From Centrapalus pauciflorus (lineage: Eukaryota > Streptophyta > Magnoliopsida > Asterales > Asteraceae), in assembly GCA_020465985.1 (NCBI GenBank), contig JAANYP010002036.1:679580-743579 (forward strand): 64,000 nucleotides of DNA. Reading direction: 5' to 3'. Shown in pieces: positions 39,958-55,078 of this stretch (position 1 is its first letter; every line of letters starts with the position of its first letter). The notes under the pieces are model-generated. The model made no database searches, was not told the DNA's origin, and saw only the letters and a list, made by a program, of their open reading frames with translations. The translations under genes were made by a program, and so were the position numbers.

Positions 39958-40324
39958 GATTTAGGTTCAAGTGAGTACCACCTCTAATGCAGCGCACCAG
40001 AAGGTACCATCCTTAAAAGTAATTTTTTTGAAATTTTTTTTCATGAACATGTTCTAATTAACATTACACAGATCATCTGTGAATTTCACGCAAATCCGAG
40101 CACTCTAAGTGCATGAAAACACGCACCACATAAATGCACGTTCACATACATTCAAAATTATGTAAGTGTGTGTTCACATCATTTTTTAAGAGCTAGGAGA
40201 TGTGAATGTATGTGAAATTTATATATGTTCTTCATAATGTTAATTAAAACATGTTTATGAAAAAAAAATTTAAAAAAAGTTTTTTTAAAGCTGGTACCTT
40301 GGTACTCTCTCGAACCATATTCTA
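39958..40324. mobile_element. TA-embedded TIR element E5
   Basis: GGTTCAAGTGAGTACC starts at 39964 and the right end is the complement of GGTTCGAGAGAGTACC (ending 40316). It is a close copy of E4. Short TA tracts flank it. Confidence 0.75.
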
Positions 40325-42063
<1,739 letters not shown>

Positions 42064-42144
<81 letters not shown>

Positions 42145-42161
42145 GTATATATATATACATA

Positions 42162-42195
<34 letters not shown>
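42064..42195. repeat. (TA)n tract with TG interruptions
   Basis: About 130 bp of TA repeat with a short GTGTGTG island separates E6 from E7. Confidence 0.95.
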
Positions 42196-42461
42196 GGAAG
42201 GTTCAATGGAAAACCACAATGCACCTGAAAACTTGTGAAAACCGCATTGCACCACTACAAATGCATCAAATTCCCAGCGTGATGCATCAAAATCTTGCGT
42301 GATGCATCAAATTTCCCGCATGATGCATCAAAATCCCGCGTGATGCATCACCTTATTTACGATCATGCCACCGCGTTTTTCATTAAATGCACCAAATCGG
42401 ACGGTTTGCGTAGGTTTCCATGGTTTTCACGTGCATCACAGTTTTCCATTGAACCCACCCC
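42196..42461. mobile_element. TA-embedded TIR element E7 (266 bp)
   Basis: It begins GGAAGGTTCAATGGAAAACC and ends with the complement of GGGTTCAATGGAAAACT. Inside are five TGATGCATCA-like palindromes at about 20-21 bp spacing (42256-42350). Confidence 0.82.
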
Positions 42462-42494
42462 TATATATATATATATATAGAATTCTATATATCA

Positions 42495-43182
42495 TCATTG
42501 TCCATACTTAGCCTTGTCGTCGTGCCAGAGTTGATCCACGGGCTTCCCTGCCAAGTCTTCAAAATACTTAACGTCGTAAGTATGCAACATCTTCATGTTA
42601 AGTTGGGCCACGAAACCCGATGTTATGCCGTCACAATACTCCAGAAATCGAGCTGTAATAGCATACCCTTGATCCCACCTATCTCCTTCGCCCGGTTTTG
42701 CAAAGCCAGGCTCTGCGTAGTTTGCTATTAATCTCGTATAATCCGTAATCCCTTCAATTAACGGTACAGGTGCAGTACCCCCACGCCATCACATTGAAAA
42801 AATGGGTCATTTCATGGTATAAAAGGCCTGTAAAATCATGCTTCAAGTCCCCTTGGCCTTGTAAATAAATGGAACTAACATTAATCTTGTTATTTCCCCA
42901 AGTGGTTGCTTCCCCCTTCATCATTCTTCACGATGTAAACCAACACAGAATCGACAAGCTTTCGGTCAGAGGGGTCGTTTGTTGAAAGGCAGTGGACCAT
43001 ATGAATTCATTTACGGTACCCATTATTTGCTCTGTGTACGAAATTCCCATTTCTTTTTCGAAACGTAGGCCGCCAGGAGTGTCAGGGACTAGGTTCGAAA
43101 CATGTTAGTCCACGGCGGAGATACCATGGAAAGATAATGACAGGGTTAGGAGTGCATACAAATGAAAGAAATGAGAAGCCAT
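42495..43182 (-). pseudogene. Basic secretory protein copy 5, several lesions
   Basis: Similarity to BSP3/BSP4 spans the whole gene from ATG 43182 to the terminal codons at 42495. A TAA replaces the conserved TAC at 43105-43107, just after the signal peptide. A 2-bp loss near 42980, a 1-bp gain near 42912 and small indels near 42785-42810 follow; the last also changes VFQWDG. YHEMTH is still readable. The promoter is shortened, with TATATA only about 13 bp from the start, and a Copia element sits 101 bp upstream. It should be non-functional. Confidence 0.92.
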
Positions 43183-43283
43183 GGTAGAGTTCATTATATA
43201 GATTATACACATGCATTAATTACCCAAGAGGCTAATGAGTGTTGTTCATCATGAACAAGTTACATGTGAACTTTATAAACAAA

Positions 43284-43729
43284 TGTTGAAAACTATTTCC
43301 TTGGTCAAGTTAATGCTGGATTGGGTTGTTATTATTTCAGTTGGGCTGTTATATTCTTGTTACATTATTTCTGGTTGTTGGGCCTGATATTGTTATTTCT
43401 GTTGAGCTGGTGGACTACAGCCCAGTCCGCTTTCCTGCTGCTTATTAATATGCCTCATGCGAAGTGTTTATTCATCAGTTCATATTTTTGTTCTCATAGT
43501 TCATCAGAGAGTTTGAGGGTTCTGTTCGTCTTCCTCTTCTTCGTTTACACAAACCTAATAGTTTTGATTGTTGTTTTCTTCATGAGGGTGAGCTTCATCT
43601 GTCGATGAAGTCTCAGAGTGTGATTGTAGTGAGGTTTATGTTGTAAGTAATAGGGTGGCCTTGTGCCGGTTGTTTTAGGGTTTGTGATTCAATAAAATTC
43701 TGTTTGAGAAGATCTTGGTTATTTCTTCA
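43284..43729 (+). repeat. Copia 5' LTR
   Basis: TGTTGAAAAC ... TTTCTTCA, 446 bp, followed directly by the primer site. Confidence 0.96.
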
Positions 43730-43741
43730 TGGTATCGCAGC
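43730..43741 (+). other. Copia primer binding site
   Basis: TGGTATCGCAGC differs at one base from the usual initiator tRNA-Met site TGGTATCAGAGC. Confidence 0.8.
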
Positions 43742-44418
43742 TCAGGTTCGTTGGTTGATACAATAGCTGTAAGTCGATCCTATTCAATCTACAAAAGGTT
43801 TCTGGTTAGTTGGAATCTGGCCCAAATATTTAGGGCATATTGTAAATCTCCGCTGTGCGCTTCTTGCTGAGTAGTGGTCTGTTCTCCTTCCTGAGGTTAG
43901 GGTTTATACTCGAAACCCTAAGCTGTTTGGCCACGTATCTGGTTAGGGTTTGTTCTTAAAAACCCTAAAAGGTGTCAAAAGTATCTTCTGCCTGTCATTC
44001 TGGATTCGAGGAGATAGTCACCAATTCAGACGCGATTAAAACTCTTTCAAGTGTGTGGAGTACTCTGTAAGTCTGTTAAAACCCTCTCGTGTTGTAGCAA
44101 GTACCTGTTCTTGGGAGTTTCCGTTCATACGGGAATCAACTGCCCCTGAGAATCATACTTGGCCTATAGACGAGGCCTCTCAATCGGTATTTTTTTATGT
44201 TCATCTGTTGTTATCTTTTATGATCTGAGACTTGTCCTGGCTTGACCTGGCGTCTTGAACGTTCGTGGAATCCTGCCTTAAAGGACCTGTTCTCTGTGTT
44301 TGTTCCCCTTCCTGTTGTGTGATAACCTTGTTTCTGCTTTGTGTTCTGTGTCATCCCTATCTGCACATTTTTTTCTTCTTTTTTTCCCTATTTTTTCATT
44401 GAAATATTAACCCACAAA
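43742..44418 (+). other. Copia untranslated leader
   Basis: No clear coding sequence before the polyprotein. An in-frame ATG at 44341 precedes the chosen start but adds an odd hydrophobic tail. Confidence 0.7.
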
Positions 44419-47400
44419 ATGGGAGACGGTGAAGATACTTTAATTAGCAGACTAGATTTTGGGGATCCGTTATATCTACATGCTAGTGACATTAATAGTG
44501 CTCCCCTTATTAATTTCAAACTAAAGGGGACTGAAAACTACAAATCATGGGCGTGTGCCATGGAATTGGCTTTCCAAGCCAAAAATAAAACTGGTTTTAT
44601 TGATGGCTCCCTTCAACGCCCATTAACTGATGAAAATCTTGCTAAACAATGGGATAGATGCAACGCTGTAGTTGTGTCGTGGATTTTGGGGTCTGTATCT
44701 GATGATTTGTATAATGCTCAGATATACTCTAAGTTGGCCTCTGATATGTGGAGTGAGTTAAAAGAAACATATGATAAAGTTGATGGGTCAGTCCTGTTTA
44801 ATATACATCACCAAATTAACTCCCTCACCCAAAATGGTATGACAGTGTCTGACTACTATCACAAACTTAACTCTCTATGGAGACAATATGACACTATGTT
44901 AAAACTTCCCCAGTGTGTCTGTGAAGCATCTAAGGATTTTCAAAACCACACCAGTTTCTTAAAGCTAATGCAATTTTTAATGGGACTTGACAGTAGTTAT
45001 CAAACTATAAGAAGCAACATTTTAACCACTGACCCTTTACCAAGTGTTAAAGTTGCCTTCTCTATTATTTCTAGAGAAGAATCACATCGAATGACCACTT
45101 CCAGTGATCATAAAACTAGTGGGCAGTCTGTCATTTTCTTTTCAAAATCATATTCTCAGACAAAAAATCTTCTCAATCCAGATTTAAAATGTAAAAAATG
45201 TCTGAAAAATGGACATACCATAGAAAGATGTTTTGAAATTATTGGGTATCCTAAAACCAATAACAACTTAAAATGTACCAAATGTGGCAGAAATAACCAC
45301 ACTGTTGATAAATGCTTTGAGATTGTAGGTTACCCTACCACATGGAAGAAGAAGACTAACAATTCTTCTCTTGGTCCCTCTCCAAATTCCAATACTAGTA
45401 CCACTGATCTGTCTACAGTCTCTCTTTCCAAAGATCAGCTGTCAAAACTGATGATTCTCCTTGATGAGAAACCCAAACCAGTTAATCCTCAATCCAATAT
45501 GAGTGGTACTACTCTTACTTCAAATATGCTGTTTGTTTCAGGATCAAATTTAAACTACACATCATACACACAGTGCTGGCTTATCGATTCTGGTGCTAAC
45601 CACCACATGACACACACTGATAAGCACTTGTTAAATATTGTAGATGTTACAAATCTACATATCACTGTTACACATCCAAATGGCACTTTTGCCAAAGTCA
45701 CAAAAATTGGAGACCTTCGTTTAACTGATAAAGTTATCTTGTATAATATCCTAATAGTTCCTGAGTATAATGTCAATCTTTTGTCCGTCTATCAATTAGT
45801 CAAAGACAGTGGTTTCTCAGTTAGCTTTGACAAAAATCATTGCTATATTCAGGACTTGAAAACCCATGTGACTCTGGCAACTGGTAAACAAAATGGTGGG
45901 CTCTATAATTTCTACATAGATCACCAAGGTACTCATCAATCTGTCTTTTGTACTCCTATGAACAATGAATCAGCCATGGTGTGGCATGATCGTCTTGGTC
46001 ATCCCTCTGACCAAGTCCTCCATGCATTAAAAAATATTTTAAAACTTGACAAAATTGATTCAAATCAGCCATGTGATATTTGCCATATGGCCAAACAAGT
46101 AAGAGAACCTTTCCCCTCAAGTACACATAACACCTCCTCTCTTGGTGATATCATCCATCTTGATGTCTGGGGACCCTACAGAGTTGCCAGCAAGGAAGGC
46201 TATAAATACTTCCTTACTATAGTTGATGACTTCACCAGAGCTGTTTGGACTTTTCTTTTAAAATCCAAAGACCAAGTCTTTGACAATATTGTACTTTTCT
46301 ACAATTTACTACATACTCAATTTAAAAAATCAGTTAAAATCTTTAGAAGTGACAATGGGACAGAATTTATAAATACCCAGATGTCTACCTTTATGAAACA
46401 CCATGGCATAATTCATCAAACTTCCTCCCCTCATACACCCCAACAAAATGGGGTAGTTGAACGTAAACATCGACACCTGCTTAATGTTGCTAGAAGTCTT
46501 CTGTTTCAAGGGAACATCCCTTTATACCTGTGGTCTGAGTGTATTTTAACTGCTACCTACCTTATTAACAGGACTCCTACTTCTGTTCTTCAAGGTAAAA
46601 GCCCCTATGAGATGATTTTTAAAACTAAACCAAATTTGTCCCATCTTCGAACCTTTGGTTGTCTCTGTTTTGCCAAAATATTAAATGTTTTTGATAAATT
46701 TTCTCCTCGTTCTGAAAAATGTATTTTAGTTGGTTACTCAACAGAAAAGAAAGCATATAAACTGTACAGCCTTAGCAGCCGACAGTTTTTGTTTTCAAGG
46801 GATGTTAAATTCTATGAACATGTTTTTCCTTATAAACCAATAAATTTTTCTCCATCCCTTCCTCAGAATCAATCCTATCAACAATTTTTTGATCCACACA
46901 CTGAAAATTCTAGCTCTTCTAGGGACAAGTCTGGTATGGTTCAGGTTCCCAATGATGATACCAATACTCTTTTAAATAGAGATGGTATAGACTATGGTGA
47001 TCATAGTCGAAATGAATGGGCGGATTTCATTGAAGACTATCATGCAACACCCCCTTCGGTTGATGGCAACCAGTCTCAGAAATCTGCCATTCTTGACACT
47101 ACTTTGCTAAGGTCTGATGCAACTCTAAATGATAATGAGGGAGCCTCTGAGGGAACACTTAATGATCCTACCACATCCATTCCTTCTGCTCCCACACCCT
47201 CAGTTCGTCGTTCCACCAGACCTACTCATATGCCTTTGAAATATAATGATTTTGTTGTTCCAAGTAATGTCAAATTTGGTCTCGAAAGAGTTGTTAACTA
47301 TTCAAAGTTATCTAGTTCTGATTTTTGTTTTATTTCCAATTTAAACAAAGCTACTGAACCTGCTACATATTGGGAGGCTATTAAACATCCACATTGGATA

Positions 47401-48908
47401 GAAGCCATGAACCTTGAAATGGAAGCTCTAAATAGAAATCATACATGGGAACTAGTTGATTTACCTCCAAATCGAAAAGCTATAGGGTGTAAATGGATCT
47501 ATAAAATCAAATACAAATCCTCTGGTGAAATTGACAGATATAAAGCTCGTTTAGTTGCCAAAGGGTACAACCAGCGTGAAGGTTTGGATTTTGATGAAAC
47601 CTTCTCCCCTGTTGTTAAAATGGTCACTGTTCGGTGTCTCTTGAGTTTATCTGTAGTAAATAAATGGCCAATTCATCAATTGGACGTTAACAATGCTTTT
47701 CTTTATGGTGACCTTCTGGAAGATGTGTATATGCAGCCCCCATTGGGCTATTTTAATAAAACTGAAACTAAAGTGTGTAAACTCATTAAGTCCCTATATG
47801 GGTTAAAACAGGCTCCCAGACAATGGAATGAAAAGTTTACCTCTGCATTGCTTGAAACTGGTTTCTATCAAAGTAAAAGCGATTACTCCCTGTTTATTAA
47901 AAACACTAATTCTGTGTTTCTTGCACTTTTGGTTTATGTTGATGATATTGTTGTTACTGGAAATAATCCTCAAGAAATTATTAAGTTTAAAACATTTTTG
48001 AGCACTAAGTTCCAAGTAAAGGACCTAGGCATTTTAAAGTACTTTCTGGGGATTGAAATTCTAGACCTTCCCATGGGTATCTGCATGTCTCAACGGAAAT
48101 ACTGTCTTGACCTCCTATCTGAGTTTGGGATGCTTGCATCCAAACCTGCCCAAACTCCAATGGATCTAAGTGCTTTCATGAGCTCAAAAGGTTATGAAAG
48201 TCCATCTGATCTTCTTCTTACAAACATTACTGAGTATCAAAAATTAGTTGGAAAACTCATTTACCTTACGTTAACAAGACCTGACATTACTTATACTGTT
48301 CATGTGTTAAGTCAGTTCATGCATCAACCTAGACAATCCCATTTACGTTGTGCTCTACGTCTGTTAAAATATCTCAAAAATGAACCAGGTAGAGGAACTC
48401 AATTTATTCCCTCTTCCTTTTCTAAACACATTTATCTGTCTTTGTTGATGCTGACTGGGCTAAGGCTGTTATGTTGCGAAAATCTGTTACTGGTTTCTGT
48501 GTTTTCTTGGATGGCAATCTTATTTCTTGGCGTAGCAAGAAACAACCTACTATTTCCCGTTCCTCAGCAGAGGCTGAATATAGGGCTCTTGCCTCTGTTA
48601 CTGCTGAGGTGTTGTGGATTCTGAAGGTCTTATGTGACCTGTGTATTTCTGTTGTGCTCCCTATTCCTGTTTATTTGGACAGTCGTGCTGCAATTCTTAT
48701 TGCCGCCAACCCTGTTTTTCATGATCGAACTAAACATTTTGAGTTGGATTTATATTTTGTAAGGGAAAAGATTTCTGCAGGTGTGATCAAAACAGTAAAA
48801 GTTGAGTCAGATGACAATGTTGCTGATGTTTTTACTAAGGGCCTCTCCAGTGTTCCCCATGGTCGGCTCTGTGACAAGTTAAAACTAGTAAACTGTTTCC
48901 ACCATTAA
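44419..48908 (+). pseudogene. Copia gag-pol polyprotein with a single frameshift
   Basis: I take ATG 44419 (MGDGEDTL) as the start, since the 26 residues before it do not look like gag. Order: gag (KGTENYKSWACAMELAF), two zinc knuckles (CKKCLKNGHTIERC near 45190, CTKCGRNNHTVDKC near 45274), protease (DSGAN, 45586-45600), GAG-pre-integrase (WHDRLGHPS), integrase core (LDVWGPY, RSDNGTEF, PQQNGVVERKH), RT (QLDVNNAFLYG, YVDDIVVTGNN near 47935) and RNase H (VDADWAK, SSAEAEYRAL). The frame changes between RT and RNase H: a 1-bp loss near 48439-48441 sends the upstream frame to a stop at 48624, while RNase H continues to 48908. Otherwise about 1,490 residues are intact. It encodes copy-and-integrate functions of the element. 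Confidence 0.95.
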
Positions 48909-48911
48909 CTT

Positions 48912-48920
48912 GAGGGGGGG
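48912..48920 (+). other. Copia polypurine tract
   Basis: GAGGGGGGG directly precedes the 3' LTR. Confidence 0.9.
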
Positions 48921-49363
48921 TGTTGAAAACTATTTCCTTGGTCAAGTTAATGCTGGATTGGGTTGTTATTATTTCAGTTGGGCTGTTATATTCTTGTTAC
49001 ATTATTTCTGGTTGTTGGGCCTGATATTATTTCTGTTGAGCTGGTGGACTACAGCCCAGTCCGCTTTCCTGCTGCTTATTAATATGCCTCATGCGAAGGG
49101 TTTATTCATCAGTTCATATTTTTGTTCTCATAGTTCATCAGAGAGTTTGAGGGTTCTGTTCATCTTCCTCTTCTTCGTTTACACAAACCTAATAGTTTTG
49201 ATTGTTGTTTTCTTCATGAGGGTGAGCTTCATCTGTCGATGAAGTCTCAGAGTGTGATTGTAGTGAGGTTTATGTTGTAAGTAATAGGGTGGCCTTGTGC
49301 CGCTTGTTTTAGGGTTTGTGATTCAATAAAATTCTGTTTGAGAAGATCTTGGTTATTTCTTCA
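48921..49363 (+). repeat. Copia 3' LTR
   Basis: 443 bp, nearly identical to the 5' LTR, then the ACAAA target duplication. Confidence 0.96.
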
Positions 49364-49641
49364 ACAAATCAAAAAAATACATATAAGCATTCATATATAA
49401 CAATAAGTGTTGTTACAAGATTCAAGTAAATCAAAAGGTTCATAGAAGTACTCTACACAACATGATTCACAACATTCAAAAGGTTCATAGCAGTATTTGT
49501 AAAAGGATTCATACAATTCAACATTATTTATAGAATTTGAAATATTCATAATATTCAACTAAATTCATGAAATTCAACAAGATTCATAGGTTAATAGAAG
49601 TGGTTAACATTATCTGCAACAAAATATATAAGACTTAAAGT

Positions 49642-50122
<481 letters not shown>

Positions 50123-50144
50123 TAATATATATAGACACACACAC

Positions 50145-50146
<2 letters not shown>

Positions 50147-50175
<29 letters not shown>
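50147..50175. repeat. (TA)n tract
   Basis: Short TA tract between E8 and E9. Confidence 0.93.
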
Positions 50176-50178
<3 letters not shown>

Positions 50179-53100
50179 GAAGGTTCTTTTAAGAACCATA
50201 AAAAATGTGGGAACCTAAGAACCTTTTATGACCTTTGGATTAATGATAATCAATGGTTGATATATTGGATGACAATTTTGTAATTATTTTGAACTTTGAT
50301 AGTGGAAAATCTTGAAAAATGTGTGAAAATTGTATTTTTGGAAGAAAAAGATGTGTTTTTTCTCTTTCTCTCTCTTACTTTTTTTCATTTTCATTTTATT
50401 TTTCTTTCATTATAATTGATTTTGAAAATAAAAAAACATTTTTATTAAAAAATTATTTTTTTAATATAGAAAATTATTTAATTGCTAAAAAAATAATGTA
50501 TTTTATATAGAATCATTATATGTCTATATAGAATATTTTTTTTTCTATATAGAATATGTTAACGAACATATTCTATGTACTATCTACGTAGAATGTCATG
50601 CATTCTACTTAGAATGACATCTAATCTACGTAGAATGTCGTGTAGAATGTCAAATATCATATATTCTATGTAGATTACCTGATAAAATATATCAGAAATA
50701 CATTGAAACAAAAAAAATTTCATTTAGACATTTTATTAAACACTTGGTATGCAACGGATATAAAATATACCAAAAAGACATTGAATAGCAATGTTAATCT
50801 ACATCTAAAGATATAGAAATGTATAAAAAACATAAAAATATATGAAATATATAATAAACATAACATTCTACATAGATTATGTGTGATTTTTTACAAGTAG
50901 TCTTCTAGTATATTCTATTTAGATTATCATGTAATCTACGTAGATTATCATGTAATCTACGTAGATTATCATGTAATCTACGTAGATTATCATGTAAAAC
51001 ATCCAATAACTATTTCAATCATTATAAATCTAATATCTTACAAATAATCTTCATTATAAAACATGAAAAATGAATCTGTCATATTCTATGTAGAGTATCG
51101 ACGAACATATTATATGTACAATCGTAAAATGTCATGCATTCTACGTAAAATGACATTCAATCTACGTAGAATGACATACAATCTACGTAAAATAACATGA
51201 AATCTATGTAGAATGGTATGCAATATACGTAGAATGTCGTGTAGAATGTCAATTATCATATATTGTACGTAGATTATTACATGATAAAATATATCAAAAA
51301 CACATTGAATAGTAATGTTAATCTACATAAAAAGATATAGAAATGTATAAGAAACATAAAAATATATTAAATATATAAGAAACATAACATTTTACATAGA
51401 TTATGTGTGACTTTTTACAAGTAGTATTGTATTATATTCTATGTAGATTATGATGTAATCTACGTAGATTGTCATGTAATCAACATAAATCATCATGTAA
51501 AACATCTAATAACTATTACATTCATTATAAATATAATATCTTACAAATAATTTTAATTATAAAATATGGAAAATGAATATGTCCAATGTACGTAGATTGT
51601 ACATAGAATATGTTCGACAATCAATCTACGTAGAATGACATGCAATCTATGTACAATCTACGTAGAATGGCATGCAATCTACGTAGAGTATCGACGAACA
51701 TATTCTATGTACAAGCTACGTAGAATGTCATGCAATCTACATAGAATGACATTCAATCTACGTAGAATGACACGCAATCTACGTAGAATGTCATTCAATC
51801 TACGTAGAATGTCATGTAGATAGTCAAGTATCATATATTCTACATAGATTACATGATAAAATATACCAAAAACACATTGAATGTTAATGTACATTTACAT
51901 AAAAAGATATAGAAATGTATAAGAAACAAAAAAATATATGAAATATATAAGAAACATAACATTCTACATAGATTATGTGTGATTTTTTACAAGTAGTCTT
52001 GTATCATATATTCTATGTAGATTATCATGTAATCTACGTAGATTATCATGTAAAACATCTAATAACTATTACATTCATATATATCTAATATTTTACAAAT
52101 AATTTTCATTATAAAACATTGAAAATGAATCTGTCATATTCTATGTAGAGTATCGACGAACATATTTTATGTACAATATACGTAGAATGTCATGCAATCT
52201 ATGTAGAATGACATGCAATCTACGTAGAATGACATTCAATCTACGTAGAATGACATTCAATCTACGTAGAATGTCATGCAATCTACGTAGAATGTCGTGT
52301 AAAATGTTAAATATCATATATTCTACATAGATTACATGATAAAATATATCAAAAACACATTGAAACAAAAAAAGAAGATTTCATTTAGACATTTAATCAA
52401 ACACTTGGTATGCAATTGATATAAAATATACCAAAAAATACATAGAATAAAACTGTTAATCTACGTAGAATAACATGCAATCTACGTAGAATAACATTCA
52501 ATCTACGTAGAATGACATGCAATCTACGTAGAATGGCATGCAATCTACGTAGAGTATCGACGAACATATTCTATGTACAATCTACGTAGAATGTCATGCA
52601 ATCTACGTAGAATGACATTCAATCTACGTAGAATGACATTCAATTTACGTAGAATGACATGCAATATACGTAGAATGTCATGCAATTTATGTAGAATGTC
52701 GTGTAGATTGTCAAGTATCATATATTCTACGTAGATTAAATGATAAAATATACCAAAAACACATTGAAACAAAAAAAAATAAGATTTCATTTAGACATTT
52801 TATCGAACACTTGGTATGCAACTGATATAAAATATAACAAATACACAATGAATAGTAATGGTAATCTACAAAAAAGATATAGATTTGTATAATAAACATA
52901 AAAATATATGAAATATATAAGAAACATAACATTCTACATAGATTATGAATAGTAATGTTAATCTACATAAAAAGATATAGAATTATATAACATTTTATAT
53001 AGACATATAATATTTCTATATAGAATACATTAATTTTTTAGCAATTAAATAATTTTTTATATAGAAAAAAATTTATTTTTTTTTTTAAAAAAACGCTTTT

Positions 53101-53309
53101 TTAATATTAAAATCAATTCTAATAAAAGAAAGAGAAAATGAAAATGAAAAAAAAAAAAATAAGAGAGAGAAAGTGAAAAAGAGATGCATATAATAAAAAA
53201 GGTGGAGAGAGAAAGATAATATTTTTTATTCTAAAAATACCCTTTTGATCCAAGGGCTCTAAAAGGTTCCTAGGTTCTCACAATCTTTAAGGTTCTTAAA
53301 AGAACCTCT

Positions 53310-53312
<3 letters not shown>
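50176..53312. mobile_element. TA-embedded TIR element E9 filled with satellite (3137 bp)
   Basis: It begins GGGGAAGGTTCTTTTAAG and ends with the complement of GGGAGAGGTTCTTTTAAG. TIRs of over 45 bp include repeated GGAACC/AGAACC words. Poly-pyrimidine and poly-purine arms (near 50345-50420 and 53120-53210) mirror each other, so the inverted region is longer. The interior is a nested satellite; no transposase is encoded. Confidence 0.82.
50560..52960. repeat. 21-bp palindromic minisatellite in higher-order units
   Basis: The basic unit is 21 bp with the palindrome TCTACGTAGA and a GACATGCA/GACATTCA-like spacer. Runs of 4-8 units (e.g. 51660-51815, 52190-52300, 52460-52720) alternate with an AT-rich block (AAAAAGATATAGAAATGTAT and neighbours), making about four or five higher-order units of roughly 450-550 bp. 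Confidence 0.85.

Positions 53313-53372
<60 letters not shown>
53313..53372. repeat. (TA)n tract
   Basis: TA repeat directly right of E9. Confidence 0.95.
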
Positions 53373-53373
<1 letters not shown>

Positions 53374-53967
53374 CCAACACATATAATATAATTTATGTGT
53401 TGATAATTGATTAGGTTGGAAGATACTTGAAGAAATAGTGACTTTGGAGAGGAAAAATATCAACGATATTATATTTACTTAAATACAACTAACAAAATTA
53501 CATATATAAATGTCAACAATAATATTTTAAAAATTAAAATTAATAAAGAAGATGAATTTTAAATAAATTAGTAAAGAAATATATATTTAAATTAAAATAA
53601 AAGTTAAATTTTAAATAAAATACGAACAATAGTAAATGTAAATAAAATATTAAAACATAACTATATTTATAAATAAAATAATAGATCTATAAATAATATA
53701 ATTATAAAGATAAAATAAAATAAAATAAATGTTGGACTATAAATGGGTAAATAATAAAACCATAGGTACCAAAAGCGTCTCAATGAAAAGGGTAAAAATG
53801 TCATTCTTACAAATTTAACGGTTGTGTCGTTAAGTTTAACGGACGAGGGACTAAAAGAGCACAAAATTAGCAAAATATGGATGAAATTTGACCTTATTAT
53901 GGTTAAGGGACTGAATCCGGGTAAACCATCAAACCACAAGGACCAAAAATGTCCTTTACTCAAACTT
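53373..53967. other. AT-rich DNA with a MULE-like TIR fragment
   Basis: About 53740-53967 contains 'gagggactaaaagagc' and 'aaaccacaaggacc' wording like the right arm of the foldback MULE family; its partner arm is missing. Nothing else is seen. Confidence 0.45.
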
Positions 53968-54196
53968 TTTTTACCCAGACCATGATGCAATATAACACGA
54001 TGAGATCATTCAATGTCGAATGAACACTTGATATCGTATATTCAACGTCGAAGTAATACTATATATCATATATGCAACACTGCATGTTCAAAGTTAATTG
54101 CATAATTATCATCTTATCCCTAGTGTTATATTATAATCCAATGGTTTAGATTGGTTCTATAGTTCTACACTAAATTAAGGTTCTGCAATGATCCCA

Positions 54197-54200
<4 letters not shown>
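53968..54200 (-). mobile_element. Truncated E1-family element (E10)
   Basis: The right end is the complement of GGGTTGGGATCATTGCAG and matches the E1 left end; the rest of the element is missing on the left. A TA tract follows. Confidence 0.7.

Positions 54201-54283
<83 letters not shown>
54201..54283. repeat. (TA)n tract
   Basis: About 83 bp of TA repeat right of E10. Confidence 0.96.
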
Positions 54284-54286
<3 letters not shown>

Positions 54287-55078
54287 TTAGGGACAATTTA
54301 AGAATGATAAATATATATATACTATATAAAATAAAAAAACCACTTGAAGTTTCTGGACCATTGGATGGAAAAAAATCAATGGTCCAGATTAATGACAACT
54401 CATAATTATTTATGAAATGTCTCTTATACCCTTAATTAAAATCAATAATTATACCTATGCCATTTTTATAATTCATTTCCAAATTTACTACCTTAACTTA
54501 ATTACATTAAATTTTGATTTTAATTTTTTCAATGATGAATTAATATTAAATTAATATTTACCTAAAATAAATACGTGTCATTATTATCCTTAATGATCAT
54601 AGTTAAATTCAAATGTAAAAAATTAGATTTAAATGTAGAAGTGTAGTAAATAAAGTTAAAAATTTTTGTTAATTATTTTGCTAACAAGATTTAAAGTTTA
54701 ATTGATAAAACTTCAATTGTGAATATGATAAATTTTGATTGTTGATTTTAAGATATTCTATTTTTATATTTTATCAATTTCAAAATATATACACATTCAC
54801 ATAATTGAAGTTTTTTGTTTCTTACATTGGTATTTCATATTTGAAGTTAATAAAATTTAAAGGAAACATTTTTTGCAATCACTTATAATCTGTTTTTAAT
54901 AATATAATATAATAATATTTTTTTATTTAATATCAAACAACTAAGTATTTTTTTATCTTTAATTTTACTAGCTTTCATTTTTTTAATTTTAACTATATAT
55001 AAATTTTATAATAATTTATTAAAATATAAAAAAATATGTATTTTTTAAATCACCCATGTAATACATGGGTTGATTAAC
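54284..55078. other. AT-rich DNA ending in a Helitron-like hairpin
   Basis: A hairpin ACCCATGTAATACATGGGT lies at about 55051-55069, typical of a Helitron 3' end but without a clean CTRR terminus. The stretch may be a decayed Helitron whose 3' end was used as a landing site by the next one. Confidence 0.35.

Larger units (their letters stand above)
43284..49363 (+). mobile_element. Ty1/Copia LTR retrotransposon, complete (6080 bp)
   Basis: A perfect 5-bp duplication ACAAA flanks it (43279-43283, 49364-49368). It has two LTRs of 446 and 443 bp, a primer site, gag-pol and a polypurine tract in the canonical order. The LTRs differ by three substitutions and one 3-bp indel by eye, so it is young. 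One frameshift in pol prevents autonomy unless suppressed. Confidence 0.97.

Noticed and set aside
43321..49242. Hydrophobic frames of 95-110 codons in the Copia LTRs
   Set aside because: They are present in both LTRs and reflect pyrimidine-rich sequence, not an envelope-like gene.
51635..52790. Frames with 7-residue peptide repeats (RRLxxIL)
   Set aside because: They arise because the 21-bp satellite is a multiple of three; both strands and frames are open by composition.
50560..52960. Possible CRISPR-like repeat array
   Set aside because: Units are contiguous with no unique spacers, lie inside a TIR element and in a plant genome.
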